A DNA stretch of 64,000 bases from Halorubrum rubrum. GTDB lineage: Archaea; Halobacteriota; Halobacteria; Halobacteriales; Haloferacaceae. A model generated the notes under the pieces. That model worked only from the letters and a program-made list of their open reading frames with translations, was not told the DNA's origin and did not search any database. The DNA is taken from NCBI RefSeq assembly GCF_024494685.1, contig NZ_JANHDM010000010.1, positions 1 to 64,000 of the forward strand, read 5' to 3'. This document shows positions 1 to 6,075 of the stretch, piece by piece. The translations under genes were made by a program, and so were the position numbers. Position 1 is the first letter of the stretch. Every line of letters starts with the position of its first letter.

Positions 1-15
1 TATGGACTCGCGGGG
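1..15. repeat. attachment-site copy (int-proximal)
   Basis: TATGGACTCGCGGGG is identical to positions 11133-11147, where 13 of the 15 bases are the 3' end of the tRNA-Ala gene. It sits 8 bp from the integrase stop codon, as expected for the element-end att core of a tRNA-targeting tyrosine recombinase. The match stops at base 16. Because it begins at base 1, its true left limit is unknown. Confidence 0.85.
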
Positions 16-23
16 CAGGAGCT

Positions 24-1058
24 TTATCGGTCATCTGACAACACCTCCACATCATCGAGGGCTCTCTTGCGGACGGTCATCTTCTCCTGATCTGTCCGAA
101 CATCGTAGTGCTCGTACAGCACCTCAAGCGTCACATCCATCCGTTCGCTGACAATCTCCGGCGTCGTCCCGGTGTTGAGGAAATGCGTTATCGAGCCCCG
201 ACGGATCGCGTGCGGACCACACGACGACGGACAGCGACTCGGATACCCATCGTGACCGAGCGCGTCGCAGTCGTCGAGGTCCCGATCGTGGGGACAGCCA
301 CCGTACTGGCAGGGCTGGGTCGCCCGGTTGACCCAGACGTAGATCGTGTCTCCAGTCGGTCGACCCTGCTCCGAGGTGAACAGCGGTCGGCGGCCGTGGT
401 CGTCGATGACGTCCTTCCGATCGGGATTTTCGACGTAATCCGCGATCACCTGGAAGACCTCAGGACCGAGGTAGACCCAACGGTTCCCGCCGTCACCGTT
501 CTTCAGGTTGGTTCCGGTGTCCGGACGGTTCTCGACGACGATCGCGTTGTCGTCAGGACGGAGGTCGTCGACATCGATCGACCGAGCTGCGGATCGGCGC
601 ATCCCGGTGACCCAGAGGAGGAGCATCAGCGCGTGATCCCGGCTCGCGTAGTGGTATCGCTCGAGCGAAGCGATGATCGACTGAGCACGTTCGGCCGAGA
701 GGTGATCATCACGGGACTCGGCACCGTCAGGGAGATCGGGCGAATGGACCTTCTCGCGGAGCCCGTCCTCGACTGCCTCCATATCGGCCCACCACTCGAG
801 CGCAGCTCGAACCGTACTCAACTGTTTTTGTAGCGTGATCGGGGCGATATCTCCCTGCCGCCACGCGACGAAATCCGCGAGGTCACGACCGTCGAGGTCG
901 TTCAGATTCTCGATCTCTCGCTCGTCGCACCAGTCGAGAAAGTGGTTCAACCGGGTTCGGGCGTTGTTGAGCGTCGACGGCCGAACCGACGGCTCCCGGT
1001 ATCTGAGGAACCGCTCGACACCTTCGTGCGGTTCGAGCGGTTGGAGGTCGTCACTCAT
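24..1058 (-). CDS. int: SNJ2-type tyrosine integrase
   Basis: Site-specific recombinase of 344 aa, taking the ATG at 1058, which overlaps the previous stop as ATGA; a longer frame up to 1148 is only an extension. The N-terminal core-binding SAM-like domain spans about residues 8-110. In the catalytic domain, candidate residues are R154 (TGMR), K186, H283-xx-R286 (HAIR) and Y318 (LYEHYD). A Cys/His-rich insertion at about 250-282 (CQYGGCPHD...CPSSCGPH) probably binds zinc and immediately precedes the HxxR box. It is the last gene of a three-gene operon and abuts the att core. The accessory-ORF layout matches the integrase family described in the pleolipovirus SNJ2, so it should integrate and excise this provirus at the tRNA-Ala gene. 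Confidence 0.93.
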   Translation of the reverse strand: MSDDLQPLEPHEGVERFLRYREPSVRPSTLNNARTRLNHFLDWCDEREIENLNDLDGRDLADFVAWRQGDIAPITLQKQLSTVRAALEWWADMEAVEDGLREKVHSPDLPDGAESRDDHLSAERAQSIIASLERYHYASRDHALMLLLWVTGMRRSAARSIDVDDLRPDDNAIVVENRPDTGTNLKNGDGGNRWVYLGPEVFQVIADYVENPDRKDVIDDHGRRPLFTSEQGRPTGDTIYVWVNRATQPCQYGGCPHDRDLDDCDALGHDGYPSRCPSSCGPHAIRRGSITHFLNTGTTPEIVSERMDVTLEVLYEHYDVRTDQEKMTVRKRALDDVEVLSDDR

Positions 1059-1291
1059 AGGTACCCCTCCGGGGCCTCGAGGATGGGGTGGTCCGGGTGC
1101 GCCTCGGAGAAGTGATCGAGGTAGCCGGCCACTTGGCGGGCGTACCAAGTGAACCCGTCCGGTGGGTCCGGGTCGATCGAAGCATCGCAGACCGGGCAGG
1201 TGGTGAGATCGTCGTGCTGGTCGTCGTCTTCATCTTCCCACATCGCGAGCTGCTGAGCGATCCGGCTCGCGTGCCCGGAGCCGTCAGTCAT
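1055..1291 (-). CDS. integrase-operon accessory protein, CPxC...H...H zinc finger
   Basis: A 78-aa acidic protein with a CPVC pair at about residues 36-39 and two histidines (H59, H65: LDHFSEAHPDHP) spaced like a C2H2 finger. It overlaps both operon neighbours by 4 nt (ATGA), which implies translational coupling with the integrase. In SNJ2, two small proteins co-transcribed with the integrase are required for integration. This gene is a positional candidate for one of them, but sequence homology cannot be shown here. Confidence 0.75.
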   Translation of the reverse strand: MTDGSGHASRIAQQLAMWEDEDDDQHDDLTTCPVCDASIDPDPPDGFTWYARQVAGYLDHFSEAHPDHPILEAPEGYL

Positions 1292-1545
1292 CGCGCACCC
1301 CCGTCGAGATCCTCGTCGTAGGGTCCGGTCGGTGTGACGAGCTGGACCTGGTGACGAATCAGAAGCGCGTCGGTCTTCTTATCGCGCAGTCTGTAGAACG
1401 CACCGTCGACATCGTTTCGGCGAGCGCAGAGCTGACACCAGAAATGGTGATTCGTCGGTTCCCACGTCCGATGACCGAGAGGGCAGACGTACCGCCAGCG
1501 ATCGCGCTCGTTCTCGATGCGAACGAGTTCCTTTGAGGGCATCAT
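1288..1545 (-). CDS. integrase-operon accessory protein, zinc-ribbon type
   Basis: An 85-aa protein in the first position of the integrase operon. It has a CPLGH...CQLC pair (VCPLGHRTW and FWCQLCAR) typical of a small zinc ribbon, then a basic stretch (YRLRDKK). The frame is open to an ATG at 1689, but a strong TATA box (minus strand CTTTTATATACCG at 1573-1561) places a leaderless mRNA start at about 1543-1545, next to two consecutive ATGs. The first, at 1545, is chosen. It overlaps the next gene as ATGA. It is the second candidate for the accessory factors of an SNJ2-type recombination system; function is inferred from position only. Confidence 0.7.
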   Translation of the reverse strand: MMPSKELVRIENERDRWRYVCPLGHRTWEPTNHHFWCQLCARRNDVDGAFYRLRDKKTDALLIRHQVQLVTPTGPYDEDLDGGAR

Positions 1546-1560
1546 CTCACGCCGAAGACC

Positions 1561-1573
1561 CGGTATATAAAAG
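1561..1573 (-). promoter_or_regulatory. TATA box of the integrase operon
   Basis: Plus strand CGGTATATAAAAG, an almost ideal archaeal TATA element. On the minus strand it lies about 23-25 nt before the ATG at 1545. The element is nearly symmetric and could also fire on the plus strand towards the hairpins at 1707-1753. Confidence 0.65.
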
Positions 1574-1706
1574 GACGAATCCTTGTGCGGGGAGTGTAAG
1601 TGAAACTGAAGCGACTGCGGTTCGCTGGTTGCCGCGCGATCAAGTCCGTCGTGGAGGGATTCAATACCCCCGACCGTGTGTGCTAACATGGCTTTCGTGC
1701 CTAGAT

Positions 1707-1753
1707 CACGGAAGCCCGTGCGAACCCGAGGGCCTATCTCGGGGTTCGCTTTT
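1707..1753 (+). terminator. tandem hairpins plus T-run
   Basis: Two adjacent inverted repeats. CACGG/CCGTG (1707-1711 with 1716-1720) has a 4-nt loop. An 11-bp stem (1720-1730 with 1738-1749, one bulged G) has a 7-nt loop and is followed by TTTT at 1750-1753. The pair lies in the 354-nt stretch 1546-1899 between the divergent integrase and regulator genes, which holds no convincing gene. It looks like the 3' end of a plus-strand transcript. Confidence 0.4.
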
Positions 1754-1822
1754 GGCTGAGATGTCGTTTCAGACCCGTAACTTCCGTTGAGTCTATTCTA
1801 TTCGGGCTAGTATTTAGTTATT

Positions 1823-1844
1823 ACTCAACAATCAATTATTGAGT
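1823..1844. promoter_or_regulatory. 22-bp dyad, possible operator
   Basis: Imperfect palindrome with perfect ACTCAA/TTGAGT outer arms; 9 of 11 base pairs of the dyad are complementary. It lies 23 bp upstream of the TATA box (ATAATTATA, 1867-1875) of the winged-helix gene at 1900. It is a plausible binding site for that regulator; inference from position and symmetry only. Confidence 0.4.
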
Positions 1845-1866
1845 GGGTCTTAACCTCGAACTCCTG

Positions 1867-1875
1867 ATAATTATA
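1867..1875 (+). promoter_or_regulatory. TATA box of the winged-helix regulator
   Basis: ATAATTATA is centred about 29 nt before the ATG at 1900. This predicts a leaderless transcript and decides that start over the in-frame GTG at 1843. Confidence 0.5.
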
Positions 1876-1899
1876 GGCGTGGTCATAGTACGGGAATGT

Positions 1900-2124
1900 A
1901 TGGCCGGACGACCAGAGGACACGACAGATAAGGAAATCATTGAATTTTTCAGGAATTCAGGGGATCTCGTGTTCTCGACAGGGGAAATCGCCGAAGCACT
2001 CTCTTACAGTCAACCAGGGATGTTCAAGCGGTTGACTAAGCTCGAAGAGGAGGGCAAAGTCGAATCGAAGAAACTGGGTGGGACAAAAGCGTGGTGGCTT
2101 GTAGAACGCGGAAAAAATGAATAA
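1900..2124 (+). CDS. winged-helix transcriptional regulator (viral)
   Basis: A 74-aa, single-domain winged-helix protein: helix DKEIIEFF, recognition region FSTGEIAEALSYSQPGMFKRLTKL, then a wing (GKVESKKLGGTKAWWLVE). The pattern is that of small haloarchaeal MarR/ArsR-like DNA-binding proteins. The ATG at 1900 is chosen because a TATA box lies about 29 nt upstream. Placed divergently from the integrase operon and next to a dyad, it is a candidate lysogeny switch or autoregulator of the provirus. Base composition is lower in GC than the host genes. Confidence 0.8.
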   Translation: MAGRPEDTTDKEIIEFFRNSGDLVFSTGEIAEALSYSQPGMFKRLTKLEEEGKVESKKLGGTKAWWLVERGKNE

Positions 2125-2138
2125 GCCAGCTCGATCTA

Positions 2139-2148
2139 TGTTTAAATA
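2139..2148 (+). promoter_or_regulatory. TATA box upstream of the HEPN gene
   Basis: TGTTTAAATA at about -35 relative to the ATG at 2178 gives the HEPN gene its own promoter, separate from the preceding regulator gene. Confidence 0.5.
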
Positions 2149-2177
2149 CTAACGGCTAATAATTATCATTCGAAATC

Positions 2178-2900
2178 ATGTCTGAGCAAGAAGACGTTCA
2201 AACTGTAGCCGAGATAGAGAATATGATTGAGAACATGATCATGGATCTCTTACTTGATCGGGGAGGATATGATATTGGGAGAGATCTCAAGGATAGAACT
2301 ATTGTTGAGACAATATCTTATCTTCAAGTAGCCAAAATGAGTGTGGAATTAAAAGATGAAATTGAGGAATTAGAGGAAATGTCCTCAAATGAGATGGAGA
2401 ACATAATTGAGAATGCGTCTTCAGAAGCAGGTGTTGATGAACAGACATTTCGAGAAGGAATAGACACAGAAGGAATTAGTAATATCCACAGAAGAGTGAA
2501 TATAATTTCAAGTCTTTCTGGAAATATGGTTTCGTTTGTCATGTTTTCTCAATTATTAATCGAGCAATTTTCAATTGAGATATTAGAAGAACAGATAATT
2601 ACTGAAGATTTTCAGGGAACAAATGGAACAGAAGATCTTCTGTCAAGAAGACTCACACAGAAAGAAAGAGAAGAGTTGATGATGAGGACTGGGATTATTG
2701 ACACCGGAACCAAAGGAAATATGGAAAAGATCAGGAGAATAAGAAATAATCTCGCTCATAGTATGAACGACTCCGTTGTTTTAAATGGAATTAATGATTA
2801 TGAGGATAACATAAATTTAATCATGGATATAACTTCTGAACTTCAAGAGCACCGCTTGAGTGAAAATTCGAGCGAACTTATAATTAAACCCGACAGCTAG
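2178..2900 (+). CDS. HEPN-domain-like protein (possible RNase), AT-rich accessory gene
   Basis: A 240-aa soluble, helix-rich, acidic protein. The C-terminal half carries R189-N190-x3-H194 within RIRNNLAH, the Rx4-6H motif of HEPN ribonucleases, preceded by a helical region with LTQKEREELMMRTGII. The N-terminal half (about 1-110) is glutamate-rich with no family I recognise. Known HEPN proteins act in toxin-antitoxin and defence systems or as RNA-binding helpers; a role here in host takeover or exclusion of other viruses is inference. The gene is strikingly AT-rich, with AT-ending codons unlike its neighbours, suggesting recent acquisition. It has its own TATA box and is followed by a strong hairpin. 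Confidence 0.7.
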   Translation: MSEQEDVQTVAEIENMIENMIMDLLLDRGGYDIGRDLKDRTIVETISYLQVAKMSVELKDEIEELEEMSSNEMENIIENASSEAGVDEQTFREGIDTEGISNIHRRVNIISSLSGNMVSFVMFSQLLIEQFSIEILEEQIITEDFQGTNGTEDLLSRRLTQKEREELMMRTGIIDTGTKGNMEKIRRIRNNLAHSMNDSVVLNGINDYEDNINLIMDITSELQEHRLSENSSELIIKPDS

Positions 2901-2904
2901 TATC

Positions 2905-2935
2905 TGCGCGACCCCCCACAAGGAGGGGTCGCGCA
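2905..2935 (+). terminator. 11-bp perfect hairpin after the HEPN gene
   Basis: TGCGCGACCCC (2905-2915) pairs perfectly with GGGGTCGCGCA (2925-2935) across a 9-nt loop, starting 5 nt after the HEPN stop. It is GC-rich within an AT-rich segment. It may end HEPN transcription or separate it from the convergent membrane-protein gene. The rest of 2936-3146 shows no gene. Confidence 0.55.
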
Positions 2936-3146
2936 GGCGGCAATGTGGCATGGAAACCACCACAAGAGAAGGGTGGGTCGATGGGCGGGTCCAACCAAGG
3001 GAGTAGTGCGCTGGATCAGGTGACCAGCTAACCAAAGTAACGAACGCAGCCTACAGCAACATTCTCACTCGGCCGGACCACGATATTGTACGTACTGTAT
3101 CAGGATTAGATTCAATTCTATTCAAAGTACTCAATAGACACCCATT

Positions 3147-3701
3147 TTAAGAGATCCCGAGAATTTCACGGATCGGACCATATCTCTTGCGAACAATATC
3201 CACTAGCGAGAGGAGAGAAGAGATACTGAACACCGCAAGAAAAGCGAATCCACAAATGAGCAGTATATCACTTACCGGTGTGATACTCTGAGAATCCGAT
3301 ACGTTGGCCGACCAACCGTCTAAGAGTCCAAAAATTAGAGAAGTAACAGCAATTAGTAGACCAACCATTGCGGCGGTGACTGTATTCATAATTTGATATT
3401 TGTCTGAAACACGACCTAGTTCTGAATAATTGTCAAGCAATGTAGTGCGCCTAGCGATACGATAGGCAATTACAGTTGTCATCATAGATCCAAGCCAGAA
3501 TAAAACACCAGTAACTGTGTATGGCGAACTAAGAATATATACGATTATATTTGCTCCAGATTGTCGAAACACAAGCGACAATATTGTTAAATAAACAACG
3601 ATAAGAAAAAGGGATGTTCTAAATAGAGACAGAGAGTCGTCGGCGATCGCTCCTAGCGGTTCAGTATCAACCGGATCTCCATCCGAATTTTCATCAGACA
3701 T
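3147..3701 (-). CDS. four-TM membrane protein, AT-rich accessory gene
   Basis: A 184-aa protein with an acidic N-terminus and four hydrophobic segments at about 28-46, 62-83, 106-126 and 144-166. A basic loop after TM2 (YRIARRTTLL) and a basic C-terminus (RKRYGPIRE) suggest both ends are cytoplasmic. I do not recognise a family. Like the convergent HEPN gene it is AT-rich, so the two probably arrived as accessory (moron) genes between the regulator and the structural cluster. Possible roles are superinfection exclusion or a membrane effector; nothing in the sequence decides this. Confidence 0.75.
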   Translation of the reverse strand: MSDENSDGDPVDTEPLGAIADDSLSLFRTSLFLIVVYLTILSLVFRQSGANIIVYILSSPYTVTGVLFWLGSMMTTVIAYRIARRTTLLDNYSELGRVSDKYQIMNTVTAAMVGLLIAVTSLIFGLLDGWSANVSDSQSITPVSDILLICGFAFLAVFSISSLLSLVDIVRKRYGPIREILGIS

Positions 3702-3764
3702 AATATGATTAAATTCATCTCCTTTGATATATTCTGGGGTGATGTGGCTTTTAGATTTATATGA

Positions 3765-4718
3765 CTAAGAGTTGCTATTTTTGAGAAGATCAAGGAGGCC
3801 CTCCCATTCGATGTCTTTACTGAATAAATCCGGCTCGAGGTTCCAATCCCACGGGGCCGCGTCGTTCGGGTCGGGCTCGACCGCTGCCGGTTCGAGGTTT
3901 TCGACGGTCCCGCCGAACAGTTGATCCGTCGGCTTGTCAGCGTCAGCCGGCCAGTCGGCGAAGAAATCCACTTCCTTCTTAGAGTGTTTGAAGTACGCCG
4001 TCGTGAACAGTCTTTTCAGCTCCGGATGGCAGTCCTTCCCCGTGTGGAAGACCGTTCCGAAGACGTCGACGTTGACCTTTGCCATCCGCTTCGCGAGCGG
4101 GGAGAACTGCGCCGCGACCTCGTAGGACTTCGTTCGAGCATCGAAGTGCGTCGAGCCCTCGTCGATAAAGACGAACTTCGGCCGGTCACGATGCTCGATA
4201 CACGCCACGGCGAGGTCGTGCGCGCTCGTGACCACGAGATCCGTCCGGGCCCACGTCCGCGAGTTCGAGATCACTAGGAGATCGTCGACGGTCGCGGAAC
4301 GGAGCTCGGCCAGTAGTGCCATGAGGTTCGTCTTCCCCGTGTTCGGGTTCCCCGCGCCGCCGATGAACGCCGTCGCGTCGTTGTTCGTCATCAGATCGTC
4401 GAGCCGGAGTGGGAGTCGAAGCGCGGAGGCATCGAGATCCTGCTCGGTGATCCCGACCAGATGCGAGAGGAGTTGCGAGTTGCCCGAGTGAATCGCTCGC
4501 GACGCCTGTCGGGACTGCTGAGTCCGATCGACGAGTGACAGGAGTTCAGACCCGCCGTCGATATCGGGCTCGAGGTCGTCGAGGAATACCGATGCGGGTA
4601 TGTCGTCCGGGTCGAGCACGCCAGCACCGGAAGCGAGGTCGCGATCCGTGTCGATGTTTCCGGACAGTTGTTCGGCGAGCTTCGCCGCCGTCAGCATCGC
4701 TTCGTCCACGTCGGTCAT
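3765..4718 (-). CDS. pleolipovirus VP8-like P-loop ATPase
   Basis: A 317-aa NTPase with Walker A GNPNTGKT (about 123-130) and Walker B FVFIDE (182-187), followed by a sensor-like segment (DVFGTVFHTGKD). The overall layout is that of the putative ATPase ending the conserved pleolipovirus cluster (VP8 in HRPV-1). It may drive DNA or membrane remodelling during assembly, though this is not proven in the family. It is the last gene of the minus-strand structural operon; its ATG overlaps the previous stop (ATGA, 4715-4718), showing coupling with the ORF7-like gene. Confidence 0.88.
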   Translation of the reverse strand: MTDVDEAMLTAAKLAEQLSGNIDTDRDLASGAGVLDPDDIPASVFLDDLEPDIDGGSELLSLVDRTQQSRQASRAIHSGNSQLLSHLVGITEQDLDASALRLPLRLDDLMTNNDATAFIGGAGNPNTGKTNLMALLAELRSATVDDLLVISNSRTWARTDLVVTSAHDLAVACIEHRDRPKFVFIDEGSTHFDARTKSYEVAAQFSPLAKRMAKVNVDVFGTVFHTGKDCHPELKRLFTTAYFKHSKKEVDFFADWPADADKPTDQLFGGTVENLEPAAVEPDPNDAAPWDWNLEPDLFSKDIEWEGLLDLLKNSNS

Positions 4719-5545
4719 GCCGACACCTCAGCAGTTTCGGTGTGGCCGTTCCGCTCGGTCGCCGGTTCCGGTTCGGAGAAGTCGAATCCCGATTTGTGTT
4801 CGAGATTGTCGATATCGAGATCGTCGACGAGATCCTCGAGGTCGGCGTCGGCGTCGTCGACGAGACCGAACTCCTCGAGTTCCTGGTCGATGGCGCGGCC
4901 GATCCCGTCGCCCGAGTCGGGCAGCGAGCCGTCCTCGAACACCTCGATCACGCGCTCGACCGTGTTCCGGGTCGCCCGCCGGACGACCGTGAACGCGGAG
5001 GTCTCGAGGATGAATCCTCGTTGCGCGTCGGTTTGGAGCTGGCCGCGGCACTCGTGGACGGCACGAAGTGCGCGAGCGAGGTCGCGATCGTCGAGCGTTC
5101 CGCGCCACGTCCCGACTACGGTCATGTCCTCGAGGTCGACCTGTTTCCCGACGTAGAGGTTTGGTGAGAGTTGCGTCAGCTCGTACGTCGTGTTGATGAA
5201 ATCGTCATCGTCGAGCACCTGGAGTTCGCGGAAGTCCTCGAGCGGCAGCCGGAAGATGCCACCCTCGAGCACGCGGGCGTCGAGGTCGATCAGGTAGACC
5301 CACGACGGATTGTAGAGCCACGACGTGACCTTTTGCCCGACGAAGAAGCCGAGCGGTGACAGAGCGAGCGCGGCCAGCACGAAGACGTACCAGAAGCGCG
5401 GGAGCGTCACGTCGAACCCGAAGTAGACGACGACCGCAGCGATCAGGAACGACCCGGCGACGAGTTCGGGGACGTAGCCGCGTAGGAACGCGACGATCTT
5501 CCGATGGCGAGGCTCCTCGGGCCGGGTTTGGGGTTCGTGTCTCAT
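4715..5545 (-). CDS. pleolipovirus ORF7-like membrane protein
   Basis: A 276-aa protein with two N-terminal TM segments (about 29-47 and 52-72: GSFLIAAVVVYFGF, FVLAALALSPLGFFVG), then a long cytoplasmic part ending in a very acidic tail. It occupies the position of conserved HRPV-1 ORF7 between the ORF6-like protein and the ATPase, and overlaps both neighbours by 4 nt. Family members have no assigned function but are among the genes shared by all pleolipoviruses. I assign it by order and topology. Confidence 0.82.
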   Translation of the reverse strand: MRHEPQTRPEEPRHRKIVAFLRGYVPELVAGSFLIAAVVVYFGFDVTLPRFWYVFVLAALALSPLGFFVGQKVTSWLYNPSWVYLIDLDARVLEGGIFRLPLEDFRELQVLDDDDFINTTYELTQLSPNLYVGKQVDLEDMTVVGTWRGTLDDRDLARALRAVHECRGQLQTDAQRGFILETSAFTVVRRATRNTVERVIEVFEDGSLPDSGDGIGRAIDQELEEFGLVDDADADLEDLVDDLDIDNLEHKSGFDFSEPEPATERNGHTETAEVSA

Positions 5546-6072
5546 GCTAACCTCTCGGGTTCTTCAGTTCGTCCGTAGACGACCTTCGCGACGATCCAGA
5601 CCGTGACGACGGCGACACCGAATCCGCCGCCGAGTCCGGCGGCTTGTGCGTCTGACGCGGTGTAGGGGCCGGCGACTATCGTCGAGGAAGTTTTGACTTC
5701 CTTCTGATAGAGCACCTGTCCGGCGGCGATGGTGACGCCCTCGCTGCCGCCGTCGACGGTGACGCGGAACCGGATAGTGTTCCGACCGGCGTCGAGCGAG
5801 ATACGTCGCTGATTCAGGACGCCCGAGCCTTTGCGGAACGCCTCGGTGACGACGATGGTTTGCGGGCCTTCGGTGTACACGTCGATCACCACGTCCGAGC
5901 CGTTGAGGTCGGCGTCGCAGATGGCTGTGTACTCGTTGATCGTCTCAGTACAGCCGGGCGCGATCTCCGTCGAGTTGTTCACAGCAGTCGTGTTGTCCTG
6001 TGCCGCAGCGGGAGCGACGGCTATCGAGCCGACGGCTACGAGCGCGAGCAGGACGAAAAATGTGGACCGCAT
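5542..6072 (-). CDS. pleolipovirus ORF6-like secreted/anchored protein
   Basis: A 176-aa protein with a Sec signal peptide (about 1-24, ending APAAAQ), a beta-rich ectodomain with several NxS/T sites and two cysteines (C38, C49), and a C-terminal TM helix (about 150-168) followed by a short cytoplasmic tail. It lies 3 nt after the spike gene and overlaps the next gene. Position and topology match conserved pleolipovirus ORF6; its role in the virion or infected cell is unknown. Confidence 0.82.
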   Translation of the reverse strand: MRSTFFVLLALVAVGSIAVAPAAAQDNTTAVNNSTEIAPGCTETINEYTAICDADLNGSDVVIDVYTEGPQTIVVTEAFRKGSGVLNQRRISLDAGRNTIRFRVTVDGGSEGVTIAAGQVLYQKEVKTSSTIVAGPYTASDAQAAGLGGGFGVAVVTVWIVAKVVYGRTEEPERLA

Positions 6073-6075
6073 GGT

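Noticed and set aside
1546-1689. N-terminal extension of the integrase-operon zinc-ribbon protein
   Set aside because: A strong TATA box at 1561-1573 lies inside it and would give a leaderless mRNA starting at the ATG at 1545.
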